Notes: generated by a model from the letters alone, not told the origin. Positions 27,139-36,431 are shown, counted from the stretch's first letter. The stretch: DNA of 52,908 nt from an uncultured Muribaculaceae bacterium (GCA_910584665.1 CAJUBL010000012.1:1-52908), one strand, 5' to 3'. Numbers and translations are program-made.

Positions 27139-27629
27139 TAAAAATTATAGCCGCCATAACTGCCGACGGAGGTCTCGGACGTCGCGGCGACCTGCTGTAC
27201 CACATATCGGCCGACCTCAGGAATTTCAAGACGCTCACGATGGGACATGCCATAGTGATGGGCCGCAATACGTTCGAGTCCTTTCCCAAAGGAGCATTGC
27301 CCGGACGGCGTAATATAGTGATAACAGGGCGCCCGGGCTACACCGCTCCCGGAATCGAAGTGTATCCCACGCTCGGGGCGGCACTCGGAGCTGCCGGCAA
27401 CGACTGCTTCATAATAGGGGGCGGGCGTGTGTATCACGACGCCATGCCGCTGGCCCGGGAACTGCACATAACCCATATAGAATCACCGTCGCCCGAGGGT
27501 ACCGACACCTATTTCCCTGATATCGATCCCGGACGGTGGAGGCTTGTCGAGGAGTACGGACACGATACCGATCCCCGCTCGGGAGTAAAATACCATATGG
27601 CAGTATACCGCGATGAGAAAAGCCTCTAA
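27135..27629 (+). CDS. folA: Dihydrofolate reductase
   Basis: Regenerates tetrahydrofolate after the ThyA reaction, using NADPH. The 164-residue protein has the catalytic acid Asp27 in ISADLRNFKTLT, the GHAIVMGRNTFES motif and the later IIGGGRVYH. The usual Trp near residue 22 is Tyr (LLYH). It overlaps thyA by 4 bases and the rnhB frame by 17 bases. Confidence 0.95.
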   Translation: MIKIIAAITADGGLGRRGDLLYHISADLRNFKTLTMGHAIVMGRNTFESFPKGALPGRRNIVITGRPGYTAPGIEVYPTLGAALGAAGNDCFIIGGGRVYHDAMPLARELHITHIESPSPEGTDTYFPDIDPGRWRLVEEYGHDTDPRSGVKYHMAVYRDEKSL

Positions 27630-28239
27630 ACCAGTCATGGCGCTCCCGCCATGCCTTACAGCCGGCGTGAACGAGGCGGGCTGTGACGAGGCCGGACGCG
27701 GATGTCTGGCCGGACCTGTATATGCCGCCGCAGTGATACTTCCGCCCGATTACTGCAATCCGTTGCTCAATGACTCGAAAAAACTCTCCGAGAAACGCCG
27801 CTACGAACTGCGTGCGGACATAGAGCGTAACGCTCTGGCATGGGCCGTAGGTATAGTCTCTGCCGCCGAAATCGACAGGATAAACATACTCAACGCCTCG
27901 ATACTGGCCATGCACCGTGCCCTTGACGCCCTTGCCGTCACCCCCGGGGCGGTGGTCGTCGACGGCAACCGCTTCAAGCCATGGCGTGACATCCCCTGGA
28001 CCACCGTAGTGAAAGGAGACGGCAAGCTTGCCGACATAGCCGCCGCATCAATTCTGGCCAAGACCTACCGTGATGACGAGATGGTCAGGCTGAACCGGGA
28101 ATACCCCATGTACCACTGGGATATAAACAAAGGTTACCCTACGGGCGCCCACCGCGACGCCATAAGGCAGTATGGTCCCTCACCCTGGCACCGGCACAGT
28201 TTCCGCCTCCTCGACGACCAGCTGACACTGGATCTGTAG
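27613..28239 (+). CDS. rnhB: Ribonuclease HII
   Basis: Cuts RNA in RNA-DNA hybrids and at single ribonucleotides in DNA. The 208-residue protein has the active-site GCDEAGRGCLAGPV (Asp25, Glu26), a third acidic residue in VVDGNRFKPW and KGDGKLADIAAASILAKTYRD. The length is typical. It is the last gene of the housekeeping run before the base composition changes in the next gene. Confidence 0.96.
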   Translation: MRKASKPVMALPPCLTAGVNEAGCDEAGRGCLAGPVYAAAVILPPDYCNPLLNDSKKLSEKRRYELRADIERNALAWAVGIVSAAEIDRINILNASILAMHRALDALAVTPGAVVVDGNRFKPWRDIPWTTVVKGDGKLADIAAASILAKTYRDDEMVRLNREYPMYHWDINKGYPTGAHRDAIRQYGPSPWHRHSFRLLDDQLTLDL

Positions 28240-28304
28240 CCCAGTGATAAACGGACCTGTCTTGGAGTATGCCTGAACTTAACAACAATATTCATGACTT
28301 ACTT

Positions 28305-29933
28305 ATGATAAAACCATTCATATCATATATCTCGCTGACACTCTTCCTGACGGTCTGTTTTTCCCAGTCCTGTGACCGGCATGCCGATAGCGGTATGACC
28401 GACATACTGGCTCACGCCGATACATTACTTCTTGATAATCCGGACTCGGCTCTCCGTGTTCTCGGTCAGCTTCCCGCCGGTATGGACGATCCAGAGACTG
28501 CCGCGTGGCGGGATCTGCTCACATCCAAGGCTCTTGCCAAAGCACACAGACCGCTGCCGCCCGACAGTCTGCTGAAACGTACCGCAGCCTGCTATGCAGG
28601 CCGAGGCGACAGCCTCGAGACCCAGTCGCTCTACTATTACGGCTTCAGGCTGCTGGTCGACGAGCAGTATGAAGATGCATTACCGGCATTTCACAAAGTT
28701 TATAATATTGCTTTAGCAGACAGTGATTTCTTTTATACCGCTATGGCATCACGAAGTATCGGTGATATTTACGGTAGTTTTCTGAATACAACCGAAGAAC
28801 TTTTCTGGACCGACAAATCAGTCTATTACTTTGATCGAGCCAATAAGCCAATACATAAAACTGTGGCCCAATTAACAGCCATCAATGCCTTGCTCTATAT
28901 AGATAAAGACAAAGCGAAAGAGCGATTTTCAAAAATAGAAAAATCTGAAAACAGTTATATCAAAAGGTCTTACAGGAATGTCGAATTCGATATGGCATAT
29001 GTCTTTAAAGACCATCGGGCTGTAATTGAGCTCGCCCGGACTTTTACAAGTCTTAGTTCTATCCAATGGGGTAAACTGGCCGAGAGCTATATCGCCTTAA
29101 AAAATGTTACCGCGGCAAAACAGGCTTTGGATTCGGCCGGTTGCTATATGTCAACTGCTCAGGACAGTCTGAATTATATTCAGGTAAAAAGTGAATTTCT
29201 GCATATGACAGGTAATTTCAACGAGGCCTCTGAAAGTTCTAAAGAATGGGCCTATGGAGTTACCATATATCAGCAGAATCTATTGGATAAACCGGCAATA
29301 AAACCGTTGACCGAACACTATAAAAACGAGTTGGAGATAAATATCCGGGAAAATGATTCAAACAAGCGACAACTTAATGATACAATAATCATATCATTGG
29401 TTGTGGTGTTTTCTCTGATCGTGTTCATTATATTTATAGTAATTCGTAATAAACGAAAACGGACTGAATACTTCGAAAAATTCAAATCGTTACAACAGGA
29501 ACTCAATCAGGTCATGGACTCCCGCAGTGAGCTAAGGTTTATATTTGAGAGTGAGCTTACTGCGATGAATAACGCATTACAACATCTGTACATGATCAAA
29601 TCAGTATCAAATAAATCCCTTGATTCTAAATATAATGAATTTCTCAAAGAGTTCACGTCACCTGAAATGATAAACTCTATTGAAAAAATCATAAACAACA
29701 CATATGATGACTGGATGAACCGGTTCAGAACCGCTTATCCAAATCTAAAGCCCGTGGACTATATTCTAACCATATATATATTTGTAGGGTTCAGATCCAA
29801 ATTTATATCACTTGTGCTTAACAAGACCGAGGCTGCGATAAATTCAGCTAAATCACATTTAAAACAACGCATTATCAAAGAGCATTCAAATATGGAAGCC
29901 GAAGTGCTTAAACGTCTGAAGATGACACATTGA
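28305..29933 (+). CDS. TPR membrane protein with LuxR-like C-terminal domain, putative regulator
   Basis: From the ATG at 28305 it is 542 residues: a signal or anchor segment ending near a Cys (FSQSC), a helical TPR-type region to about residue 330, one membrane span (IIISLVVVFSLIVFIIFIVI), a short coiled coil, and a cytoplasmic C-terminus. There the pattern YPNLKPVDYILTIYIFVGF, LNKTEAAINS and SHLKQRI resembles the helix-turn-helix of LuxR-like domains. It may sense a periplasmic cue and control the adjacent peptide/propeller genes; this is inference. An alternative start is 28269. The first 140 or so codons are GC-rich like the core genome and the rest AT-rich like the island. Confidence 0.7.
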   Translation: MIKPFISYISLTLFLTVCFSQSCDRHADSGMTDILAHADTLLLDNPDSALRVLGQLPAGMDDPETAAWRDLLTSKALAKAHRPLPPDSLLKRTAACYAGRGDSLETQSLYYYGFRLLVDEQYEDALPAFHKVYNIALADSDFFYTAMASRSIGDIYGSFLNTTEELFWTDKSVYYFDRANKPIHKTVAQLTAINALLYIDKDKAKERFSKIEKSENSYIKRSYRNVEFDMAYVFKDHRAVIELARTFTSLSSIQWGKLAESYIALKNVTAAKQALDSAGCYMSTAQDSLNYIQVKSEFLHMTGNFNEASESSKEWAYGVTIYQQNLLDKPAIKPLTEHYKNELEINIRENDSNKRQLNDTIIISLVVVFSLIVFIIFIVIRNKRKRTEYFEKFKSLQQELNQVMDSRSELRFIFESELTAMNNALQHLYMIKSVSNKSLDSKYNEFLKEFTSPEMINSIEKIINNTYDDWMNRFRTAYPNLKPVDYILTIYIFVGFRSKFISLVLNKTEAAINSAKSHLKQRIIKEHSNMEAEVLKRLKMTH

Positions 29934-30193
29934 ACAAGATGCTCAGTCAGTATAATTATCGATGAAACAGCTAAAATCAGGAGCCCTTTAAAGTCTTATT
30001 TATAATTATTTGATCATCAGTGCAATATAAGCACAGACATATTACTGACATAATTTTATAAAAATTAAACTTATAACACATTGCTCCTCAACATATTACC
30101 ATAGTACTGACATAATAAAAAATATATAAGTTATTTAATTTTTATAAATTTTTAGCTGTATATTTGCCAGCACAACAAACAAATATATAAACC
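29934..30193 (+). promoter_or_regulatory. AT-rich regulatory region of the peptide/propeller operon
   Basis: A 260-base gene-free stretch. It holds two copies of TACTGACATAAT (30043-30054 and 30105-30116, start to start 62 bp, about six helical turns), which could be operator sites, and a perfect -7 box TATATTTG (30159-30166) with TTTA at 30134-30137 as a weak -33 element. The next ATG is 28 bases downstream of the -7 box. Confidence 0.55.
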
Positions 30194-30583
30194 ATGAAAA
30201 AACTCATTATTCTAACAGTGCTTATTTTTGGTTCAATTTCAGCAATATGGGCCGATGACAGTAATTCAAACACATCAGATTATCAGACAACAATTAAATT
30301 TCTTAAAAAAAGAAAGGAAGATAAAACCCAGAGACCGCAGGCACCGGCCTACTCTCCATTATATTGTATATTGACAGATGAGGATATCACAGTGTGCTGT
30401 GAGTATGATGCTGTCGGAGACATTACAATTGTCGATTCGCGTACAGGGGTAACTATCGTAAGTGAATCGGGCGTCGACCTGGGTAGCGGTTACACCGTAT
30501 ATATACCCGAAACTCAGTCTGAGGCTCCGTTCACAATCTATGTGAGCATGAACGGATCGACCTATTGGGCCGATATATACTGA
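30194..30583 (+). CDS. Small exported DUF3244-like protein
   Basis: A 129-residue protein with a clear signal peptide (MKKLIILTVLIFGSISAIWA). The mature part is a short charged stretch followed by a single beta-sandwich of the DUF3244 type (ITVCCEYDAVGDITIVDS, GSGYTVYIP, FTIYVSMNG). Such proteins are small secreted Ig-like domains of unknown role. It is the first gene after the AT-rich promoter region and lies 4 bases before the next frame. Confidence 0.65.
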   Translation: MKKLIILTVLIFGSISAIWADDSNSNTSDYQTTIKFLKKRKEDKTQRPQAPAYSPLYCILTDEDITVCCEYDAVGDITIVDSRTGVTIVSESGVDLGSGYTVYIPETQSEAPFTIYVSMNGSTYWADIY

Positions 30584-30647
30584 GAGTATGTTTAAACTTA
30601 ACAAACATACTTTTACAATAATTCTTTCTCTCCAGTCAATCCATACC

Positions 30648-31505
30648 ATGAAATCAACGATACCGATTGTTTTATCACTACTGGCAGTGTCATGTACCTC
30701 CCGCGAGAATAATGCGCGGGAGGCCGTGACCCGGTGGGTCGGCAAAGAAATAACAGTACCCTACAGGCGTTTAACGGTCGGCGATGAATCTGTTCTGTTA
30801 AACAGATACACATATTCCTACAAGATTGTGAACTATATCGACTCGGCCGGATGTACGCGATGCCGTATGAAACTTGACTTGTGGAATGCGTTCATGTCAC
30901 AGCTTGATGCAGCCGATGCCGATGTCACACTGCTATCGATAATTCATAGCCGTGATAACGCCGACATACGTTTTGCTATCAGAAGCTCGTTTTTCAATTA
31001 TCCGGTATACATAGATTCAGTCAACGAGTTCGGCCGCATCAACAACCCTCCCTGCGACCCTATGCTCCATACATTTCTGCTTGATAGTGAAGACCGTATT
31101 ATAGCGATAGGTAATCCGGTGACGAATCCCAGAGTAGGAGATCTGTATCGTTCCATAATACTCGGCGGGGAGAATATTGATGAATCCCGTTCAGGCGACC
31201 TTCCGGTAAAAGCAGATATGCTCTCCCGCAATATCGGTGTGACACACCCCGGACAGGCGGTAACTATTCCATATTATCTGACGAACCTGTCTGACGAAGA
31301 GATTATATCAGATACCATTGTCACATCATGTGACTGTACCACAGCAACGTTGAGTCAGCCGGTCATATCATCTGCATCAATAGCGACACTGAGGGTAACA
31401 ATGACACCCGATTCAATCATCGGTCCGTTCCAACGTCATGTCCAGATATACTATAAGGGATATCTGACACCGACAACCGTAATGCTGACAGGCTACAACC
31501 AGTAA
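30648..31505 (+). CDS. Thioredoxin-like/DUF1573 lipoprotein
   Basis: From the ATG at 30648 it is 285 residues, with a lipoprotein signal ending at Cys16 (LLAVSC). Residues 60-170 form a thioredoxin-like domain with CTRC (69-72), NYPVYIDSVNEF and TFLLDSEDRIIAIGNP. The last 80 or so residues are a DUF1573-type beta domain containing CDC. This architecture often accompanies NVEALA peptides and propeller lipoproteins in Bacteroidales. It may handle the disulfides of the cysteine-containing peptide made next door; this is inference. The frame extends back to 30588, but the signal peptide favours 30648. Confidence 0.75.
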   Translation: MKSTIPIVLSLLAVSCTSRENNAREAVTRWVGKEITVPYRRLTVGDESVLLNRYTYSYKIVNYIDSAGCTRCRMKLDLWNAFMSQLDAADADVTLLSIIHSRDNADIRFAIRSSFFNYPVYIDSVNEFGRINNPPCDPMLHTFLLDSEDRIIAIGNPVTNPRVGDLYRSIILGGENIDESRSGDLPVKADMLSRNIGVTHPGQAVTIPYYLTNLSDEEIISDTIVTSCDCTTATLSQPVISSASIATLRVTMTPDSIIGPFQRHVQIYYKGYLTPTTVMLTGYNQ

Positions 31506-31574
31506 TTAAAACAAAAATATTTTGAGCTCAAAACACAATCAACCGATTTACTAACAACAAAAAAGATCAAAAGC

Positions 31575-31922
31575 ATGAAAAAACTTTTTATCACAATGTC
31601 ACTGACAGCGGCAGTGGCATCAGGCTACTATCTGAACCGGGTCAACAACAGCGACAATCTTTCGTCAGTCATGCTGGAAAACATAGAGGCTCTGGCCGAT
31701 GGAGAATCATCGATGGATTGTAATTATATTCCGAAAGGAAAAGAGTGCAGTATAACGGTGTCAGCTGATGTTGCTGCAAAGATATTTGGTATAACCGGTA
31801 AGGGGGACGGTTCTGTCGTTGTTAATATTACAGGAGCGCAGGAATGTGAACTGGGAGGAAATTCCACATGTGTTCCTGTTCAATGTAACGAATTGTATTC
31901 CACTATATTTAATCACGGATAA
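31575..31922 (+). CDS. NVEALA-family exported peptide
   Basis: A 115-residue precursor. Residues 1-33 form a short signal-like leader (MKKLFITMSLTAAVASGYY), followed by LENIEALADGES (34-45), which matches the hallmark NVEALA motif of this Bacteroidota family. The remaining 70 residues carry five cysteines (49, 58, 91, 99, 104) and a glycine-rich centre, longer than many relatives. Family members are thought to be exported and processed near the motif; their activity is unknown to me. It lies between the thioredoxin-like lipoprotein and the first propeller lipoprotein (13 bases). Confidence 0.8.
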   Translation: MKKLFITMSLTAAVASGYYLNRVNNSDNLSSVMLENIEALADGESSMDCNYIPKGKECSITVSADVAAKIFGITGKGDGSVVVNITGAQECELGGNSTCVPVQCNELYSTIFNHG

Positions 31923-31935
31923 ATATAATACTTAT

Positions 31936-33069
31936 ATGAGCATTATCCGGAAAATCTTCATTCCCTTTATAATACTGTCGGCAGGCTGTTCACAGCGGCC
32001 TGCCGACGGTCCTGCTGTGAACATTGATATCAATACCAATGCTCTTACTGACGATGCCGGTGTTTTCTTTGAATCGTATCGATACACAATGCTGCAGACC
32101 GACAGCACCTCTGTAATAGGAAATATTGACAATATTGACATCGACAGGGACTCTGACTATATCGTGATAAACAGTCGGAATGACATCTTTGTCTATAACA
32201 GGACCGGTAGAATCATATCGTGTTTCAATAACTTTGGTCAAGGTCCTCAAGAATATCTCAATATCTCTGATCTTAAAGTATATGACGGTTCCATTTATAT
32301 TCTTTCCAGGGCGTCAAAGGAAATCAAGATATATGATTTAAAGGGTAAATATATAAACTGTTTCAGGTTGCCGGACTACTATACCGATATTGAGATTACT
32401 GACGGGGCTATTTGGCTCGCCTCTACAACGTCAAACGATACAGGCTATGAATTTGCAATGATAAATCTCAAAAGTGGTGAGATCGAGCGTATGGTGATGC
32501 CGTTTGATGATAATAAAAACTTTATAAACACAGCATTTAATCCGTTTCTCATGAGCCATAGTAACAGGTTATATGTTGCCCGCCAGTTTGATATGACCGT
32601 TCAGACAATCGATTGCACGGACGGAACGGTAACGCCTGAATGGAATTTCCATGTTGATACCGAAAAACAGCTGAGCGATTATGGAGACGACCTGAGCTAT
32701 CACGAACTGTATCAGGCTACAGCCAACAAGCCTGTTGTCACAAATCCCGGCCTCATGGCTAAGACCGCCAGCGCAACCTACATGACAATAAATATATTTT
32801 TCAAAATAGGGTACTTTACCAACATATATAAGTTTGATGACACCGGCCAACAGGTACCGGGTAAATTACTACGCATAGGTCTGACGAGTTATGAAGGCTA
32901 TCCATTTCTAAAGAGTAAACCGCTGTTATATCACAACAGGAACTATGTTTCGGCTCTTGATGCCGCACAGGTTCTGGCAATAGCCTACAACGAAGGCATT
33001 GATGATTTTAGGGAAAATGGCCTGACCGAAGATTCAAATCCGGTGATATTCTTCCATAAACTAAAATAA
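31936..33069 (+). CDS. 6-bladed beta-propeller lipoprotein 1
   Basis: From the ATG at 31936 it is 377 residues with a lipoprotein signal ending at Cys18 (LSAGC). The body has repeated blade-like strands and the family hallmark GQGPQEY (101-107) after an IFVYNRTGRII strand, as in BF3164-like propellers. It probably sits on the periplasmic or outer surface and binds a ligand or peptide. The frame extends back to 31819 within the peptide gene, but the signal peptide fixes 31936. It is the first of four tandem paralogues that are clearly diverged. Confidence 0.82.
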   Translation: MSIIRKIFIPFIILSAGCSQRPADGPAVNIDINTNALTDDAGVFFESYRYTMLQTDSTSVIGNIDNIDIDRDSDYIVINSRNDIFVYNRTGRIISCFNNFGQGPQEYLNISDLKVYDGSIYILSRASKEIKIYDLKGKYINCFRLPDYYTDIEITDGAIWLASTTSNDTGYEFAMINLKSGEIERMVMPFDDNKNFINTAFNPFLMSHSNRLYVARQFDMTVQTIDCTDGTVTPEWNFHVDTEKQLSDYGDDLSYHELYQATANKPVVTNPGLMAKTASATYMTINIFFKIGYFTNIYKFDDTGQQVPGKLLRIGLTSYEGYPFLKSKPLLYHNRNYVSALDAAQVLAIAYNEGIDDFRENGLTEDSNPVIFFHKLK

Positions 33070-33102
33070 AAAGTCTCAAAATACAATCTACCAATAATCA
33101 CT

Positions 33103-34158
33103 ATGAGACAAATTGTTACAGCATCTCTACTACTATCGCTGATATCATGTGGAAAATCGTCAGAAAGTATAACTGTCGACTTTGAGAATTGCCAGAATGA
33201 AACACTCTCAACCACAATATGCAGTTTTGATGAATCGCTATATCCTATTGACTTGGTACAGGCAGATGATTCGATACTCGTTGTCTATGAACCTAAGGGT
33301 GAGAATTATTATCTCAAGGTATTTGACATCAATACCGGAAAAATGATCAATTCATTGTGTAACAAGGGTAATGGTCCTGAAGACTATTTGAATCTGCGTT
33401 TTATGCCCGGTCTTGATATTGGCGGTAACTGCCTGGCCGTAGGTGATTTTCGCCGCATCAACGCATTTGCAACCGATAGTATAGCTACCCAAGGATATAC
33501 AGGTCATACAATACTTATAATTCCCGAGCAACTTGGGTTGTACAATTATATATTATCAATAAATGACAATAAAATAGTATTCAGCCAAACGGGCGAGCAT
33601 CCGGTCTCAATATTTTATCCTGAGACCCAAGAAGTCATATACATAGACCATCATCCCGATTATATAACCGAGGAACTGTCTCCCCTGGTAATGAATATGG
33701 AAATATATGATGCCACATATGCCTGTCACAATAATCTCGTAGTCAAAGCATATAAAAACTGGAATCAGATCGACCTGATCGATTCAGAGACGCACGAGAT
33801 TAAATCACTGATATTCAATGATCACACATACAATCGTGATCACTATTCCATAGATACCGAGACAGGCACTGTCTCAAAAGATCCTGATGCAAAAATATTT
33901 TTTACTAAAGTAAAAACATCTGATAAATACGTGTTTGCATTAAACTGGGATGCCAAGCCTGAGGATATAAAAAACGGCAATGCTACATCGACAATATATA
34001 AACTTGATTATGACGGTAATGCAGTGGCGAGATATACTTTTGACACTCCGGTATCAAATTTCGGAATAGACAAGGTAAATGACCGTATCAATTATCTTAT
34101 AGGAATAGGCAATGATGGAGAGATACACATTCTTAAACCCATATCTGATCCTGACTGA
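33103..34158 (+). CDS. 6-bladed beta-propeller lipoprotein 2
   Basis: A 351-residue lipoprotein (lipobox LISC, Cys16). The hallmark GNGPEDY is at 89-95, after YYLKVFDINTGKMI. Blade-like repeats continue to the end (TIYKLDYDGNAVARYTFD, INYLIGIGND). It starts 33 bases after paralogue 1 in the same orientation and is likely co-transcribed. Sequence identity with its neighbours is low outside the hallmark, so these are old duplicates or independent acquisitions. Confidence 0.82.
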   Translation: MRQIVTASLLLSLISCGKSSESITVDFENCQNETLSTTICSFDESLYPIDLVQADDSILVVYEPKGENYYLKVFDINTGKMINSLCNKGNGPEDYLNLRFMPGLDIGGNCLAVGDFRRINAFATDSIATQGYTGHTILIIPEQLGLYNYILSINDNKIVFSQTGEHPVSIFYPETQEVIYIDHHPDYITEELSPLVMNMEIYDATYACHNNLVVKAYKNWNQIDLIDSETHEIKSLIFNDHTYNRDHYSIDTETGTVSKDPDAKIFFTKVKTSDKYVFALNWDAKPEDIKNGNATSTIYKLDYDGNAVARYTFDTPVSNFGIDKVNDRINYLIGIGNDGEIHILKPISDPD

Positions 34159-34199
34159 CATATACATATTAACACAATCATATTTAGTGTCACAAAATA

Positions 34200-35172
34200 A
34201 TGATAAAAAAGATAACAGCATTTTCGGTTTTTTTGATTGCAATGATTGCGTCGTCATGCAGTAATGTGAGATCTGATTCCCGCGTTCAATCTATGTCATT
34301 CAACGAACCTGTCAGAACAACTGTTGAAGCCAATGATTCATGTGTTACACTGAACACTATAATCAATATTGAGGATTGGGTGATTAATGATTCCATGCTT
34401 CTGTGCCGCAGCAGCAATACCGATAATATTTTCTATCGGTTTGACCCGGTGACATTCTGCCTCATCGATTCGTTTGGTACATTCGGTCAGGGACCTGATG
34501 AATACGTGACACCACGCATCGTAAAATCAGACGGACAAAAAATTATTCTGGCCGATATTGCCCAGGGGGCGTTTATATGCGATAGTGAAAAATCTCATTG
34601 TCCCAATAACAACTGTTATAATACTCCGTTTGAAATAAATTATCCTGTAATAGGTTATACCGAACTCAGGGGGCCTGACCGATATTGCATCGCAGGCAAT
34701 ATCCAGACGGGCGAGACGACAGACTCTCTTGCTTTACTGATATCAGACCGGCCGTCAACCGATATCCCGCTAGAATACAAGTCGGCATCGAATGGTGAAT
34801 ATGTGGTACTTGCACAGCAGTTCTATAACGAGATAACAGTCATTAAATTAAACGATAAAGGACAATTTGGCAGGATCATATGCTACCGTGGCAATGATAA
34901 GGGATCGGATATAAAACCTTATTATATTGATTTATATTGATGTAGCATGTGATACCGACTGTTTTTACGTAGTATCAATGAAAAACGTCAGATTCGATGG
35001 CAACAATGATCCTGAAGGAAACAGTCAGATTGAAGTATACGACTACGACATGAATCCGATCAAAGCTATCAATCTCACATTTTTACCACGAAAAATACTT
35101 CTGGACGCCCATCGCAACCGATTACTGTTATTGTCGGCAACCGATGACGATATTCATATAATCAATCTGTGA
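34200..35172 (+). pseudogene. 6-bladed beta-propeller lipoprotein 3, frameshifted by a 10-bp duplication
   Basis: The first frame (34200-34940) encodes a lipoprotein signal (Cys20 in IASSC), the hallmark GQGPDEY (96-102) and blades up to IKPYYIDLY, then stops. The second frame continues to 35172 with IDVACDTDCFYVVSM and the last blade. A perfect 10-bp tandem repeat (TTATATTGAT at 34922-34931 and 34932-34941) lies at the junction. Removing one copy restores a single frame reading KPYYIDVACD, about 320 residues. It is a recent frameshift, a slippage-variable gene or a sequencing error. Confidence 0.8.
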
Positions 35173-35192
35173 ATGAAAGACCAATACAATCA

Positions 35193-36401
35193 ATGATATC
35201 ACCAAAGTACATTCTAACTGAAATATGCATCCTGACCGGAGTGGCTACTTCATGCATGAAAGACAATAACATTACTGTTGAGAACATTCCATTACCTACA
35301 ATCCTGACGGCACGGGTTGATTCGATTGAAACCTTAGGGATTGATTTCACCTCATATAACCGGGATTTTACAGAACAGTGTATTGAGGATTTTAAATTCA
35401 TCCCACTTGAGACTACTGAGGAAAGTCTGATCGCTACAATATCCAGTATGGCTTTGATCAATGATACTATTGTCGTTGTAGATGCCGGCAAGGCTCAGAA
35501 GATTTTTATATTTGATATAGATGGTAAATTCATACGCACCGTAGGAGCCCGCGGTGAAGGACCTGAAGAATATGGAAGCATCAACAATGTATCATTTGAA
35601 AATGACAATATCTCCATTCATGACTGGACCAGAGCACGTATTCTGACATACAGTCTATCGGGTGAGCTTGTTGCTCTGCAATCACTGCACAATAGCCGCC
35701 CCCACAATGTCGCCATAATAAATGACACTGTTCTGGCAGGAAGTTTCGCTTCATATTTTAACGAACACCCCTATGCAATAGAATGGATCGGACGAAATGA
35801 TTCGACAATTGAGACCGCTCGTCCATTCAGGTACAAACGGGCTTGCCCGGCCGGCAGATTTGTAAAAACCCACAATGGCCGATTATTATATTACCGCAAT
35901 GATAGTGACACTATTTTTGAGGTTATGGCACATAGCCTTACTCCTGCATATACTCTTGGCTCACCAATAGACTATGACGCACTCATGACCACGACCGGAC
36001 ATCTTGATGACAGAGACTTTAACATGGCGTTGTTTGAAAACGATGATATGCCGGTAAATCATTATGAAATAATAGAGATAGGCGATCTGTGGCTTGTACC
36101 TATACAGAAAGGAACCAAAAGCTATTATGTACTTTTTGACACTATTACACATAAGTCAAGGACATATCTGCGATCCGATTTATCAAACAAAGAATGTCTC
36201 ATCCCATTCATCCCATACAAAGGTAATGACAGATGTATATTGACAAATATCAACCATACGTTCATCGAATTGATTTCAGAGAATGATCGTAACAGATTAT
36301 ATGAGTCTATCGGAGATCCTGTATTTAAGTCAACAATAGAAAACTATGACTTTGATATCAACAATCCGATAGTCTGTATTATAGGTATTGCAAAATCATG
36401 A
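35193..36401 (+). CDS. 6-bladed beta-propeller lipoprotein 4
   Basis: From the ATG at 35193 it is 402 residues with a lipoprotein signal ending at Cys21 (GVATSC). It shows FKFIPLETTEESLIA before blade one and the hallmark GEGPEEY (121-127), both standard in this family. A GTG at 35169, overlapping the previous stop, would add eight residues before the signal; I prefer 35193. It is the last gene of the AT-rich island. A short hairpin follows. Confidence 0.82.
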   Translation: MISPKYILTEICILTGVATSCMKDNNITVENIPLPTILTARVDSIETLGIDFTSYNRDFTEQCIEDFKFIPLETTEESLIATISSMALINDTIVVVDAGKAQKIFIFDIDGKFIRTVGARGEGPEEYGSINNVSFENDNISIHDWTRARILTYSLSGELVALQSLHNSRPHNVAIINDTVLAGSFASYFNEHPYAIEWIGRNDSTIETARPFRYKRACPAGRFVKTHNGRLLYYRNDSDTIFEVMAHSLTPAYTLGSPIDYDALMTTTGHLDDRDFNMALFENDDMPVNHYEIIEIGDLWLVPIQKGTKSYYVLFDTITHKSRTYLRSDLSNKECLIPFIPYKGNDRCILTNINHTFIELISENDRNRLYESIGDPVFKSTIENYDFDINNPIVCIIGIAKS

Positions 36402-36407
36402 AATCAA

Positions 36408-36423
36408 GCCAGTCTCTACTGGC
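36408..36423 (-). terminator. Short hairpin between convergent genes
   Basis: GCCAGT (36408-36413) pairs with ACTGGC (36418-36423) around a 4-base loop. Read on the minus strand it is followed by a T-rich stretch, so it may end the DUF4919 transcript. The stem is only 6 bp, so support is weak. Confidence 0.35.
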
Positions 36424-36431
36424 CTGCACTA

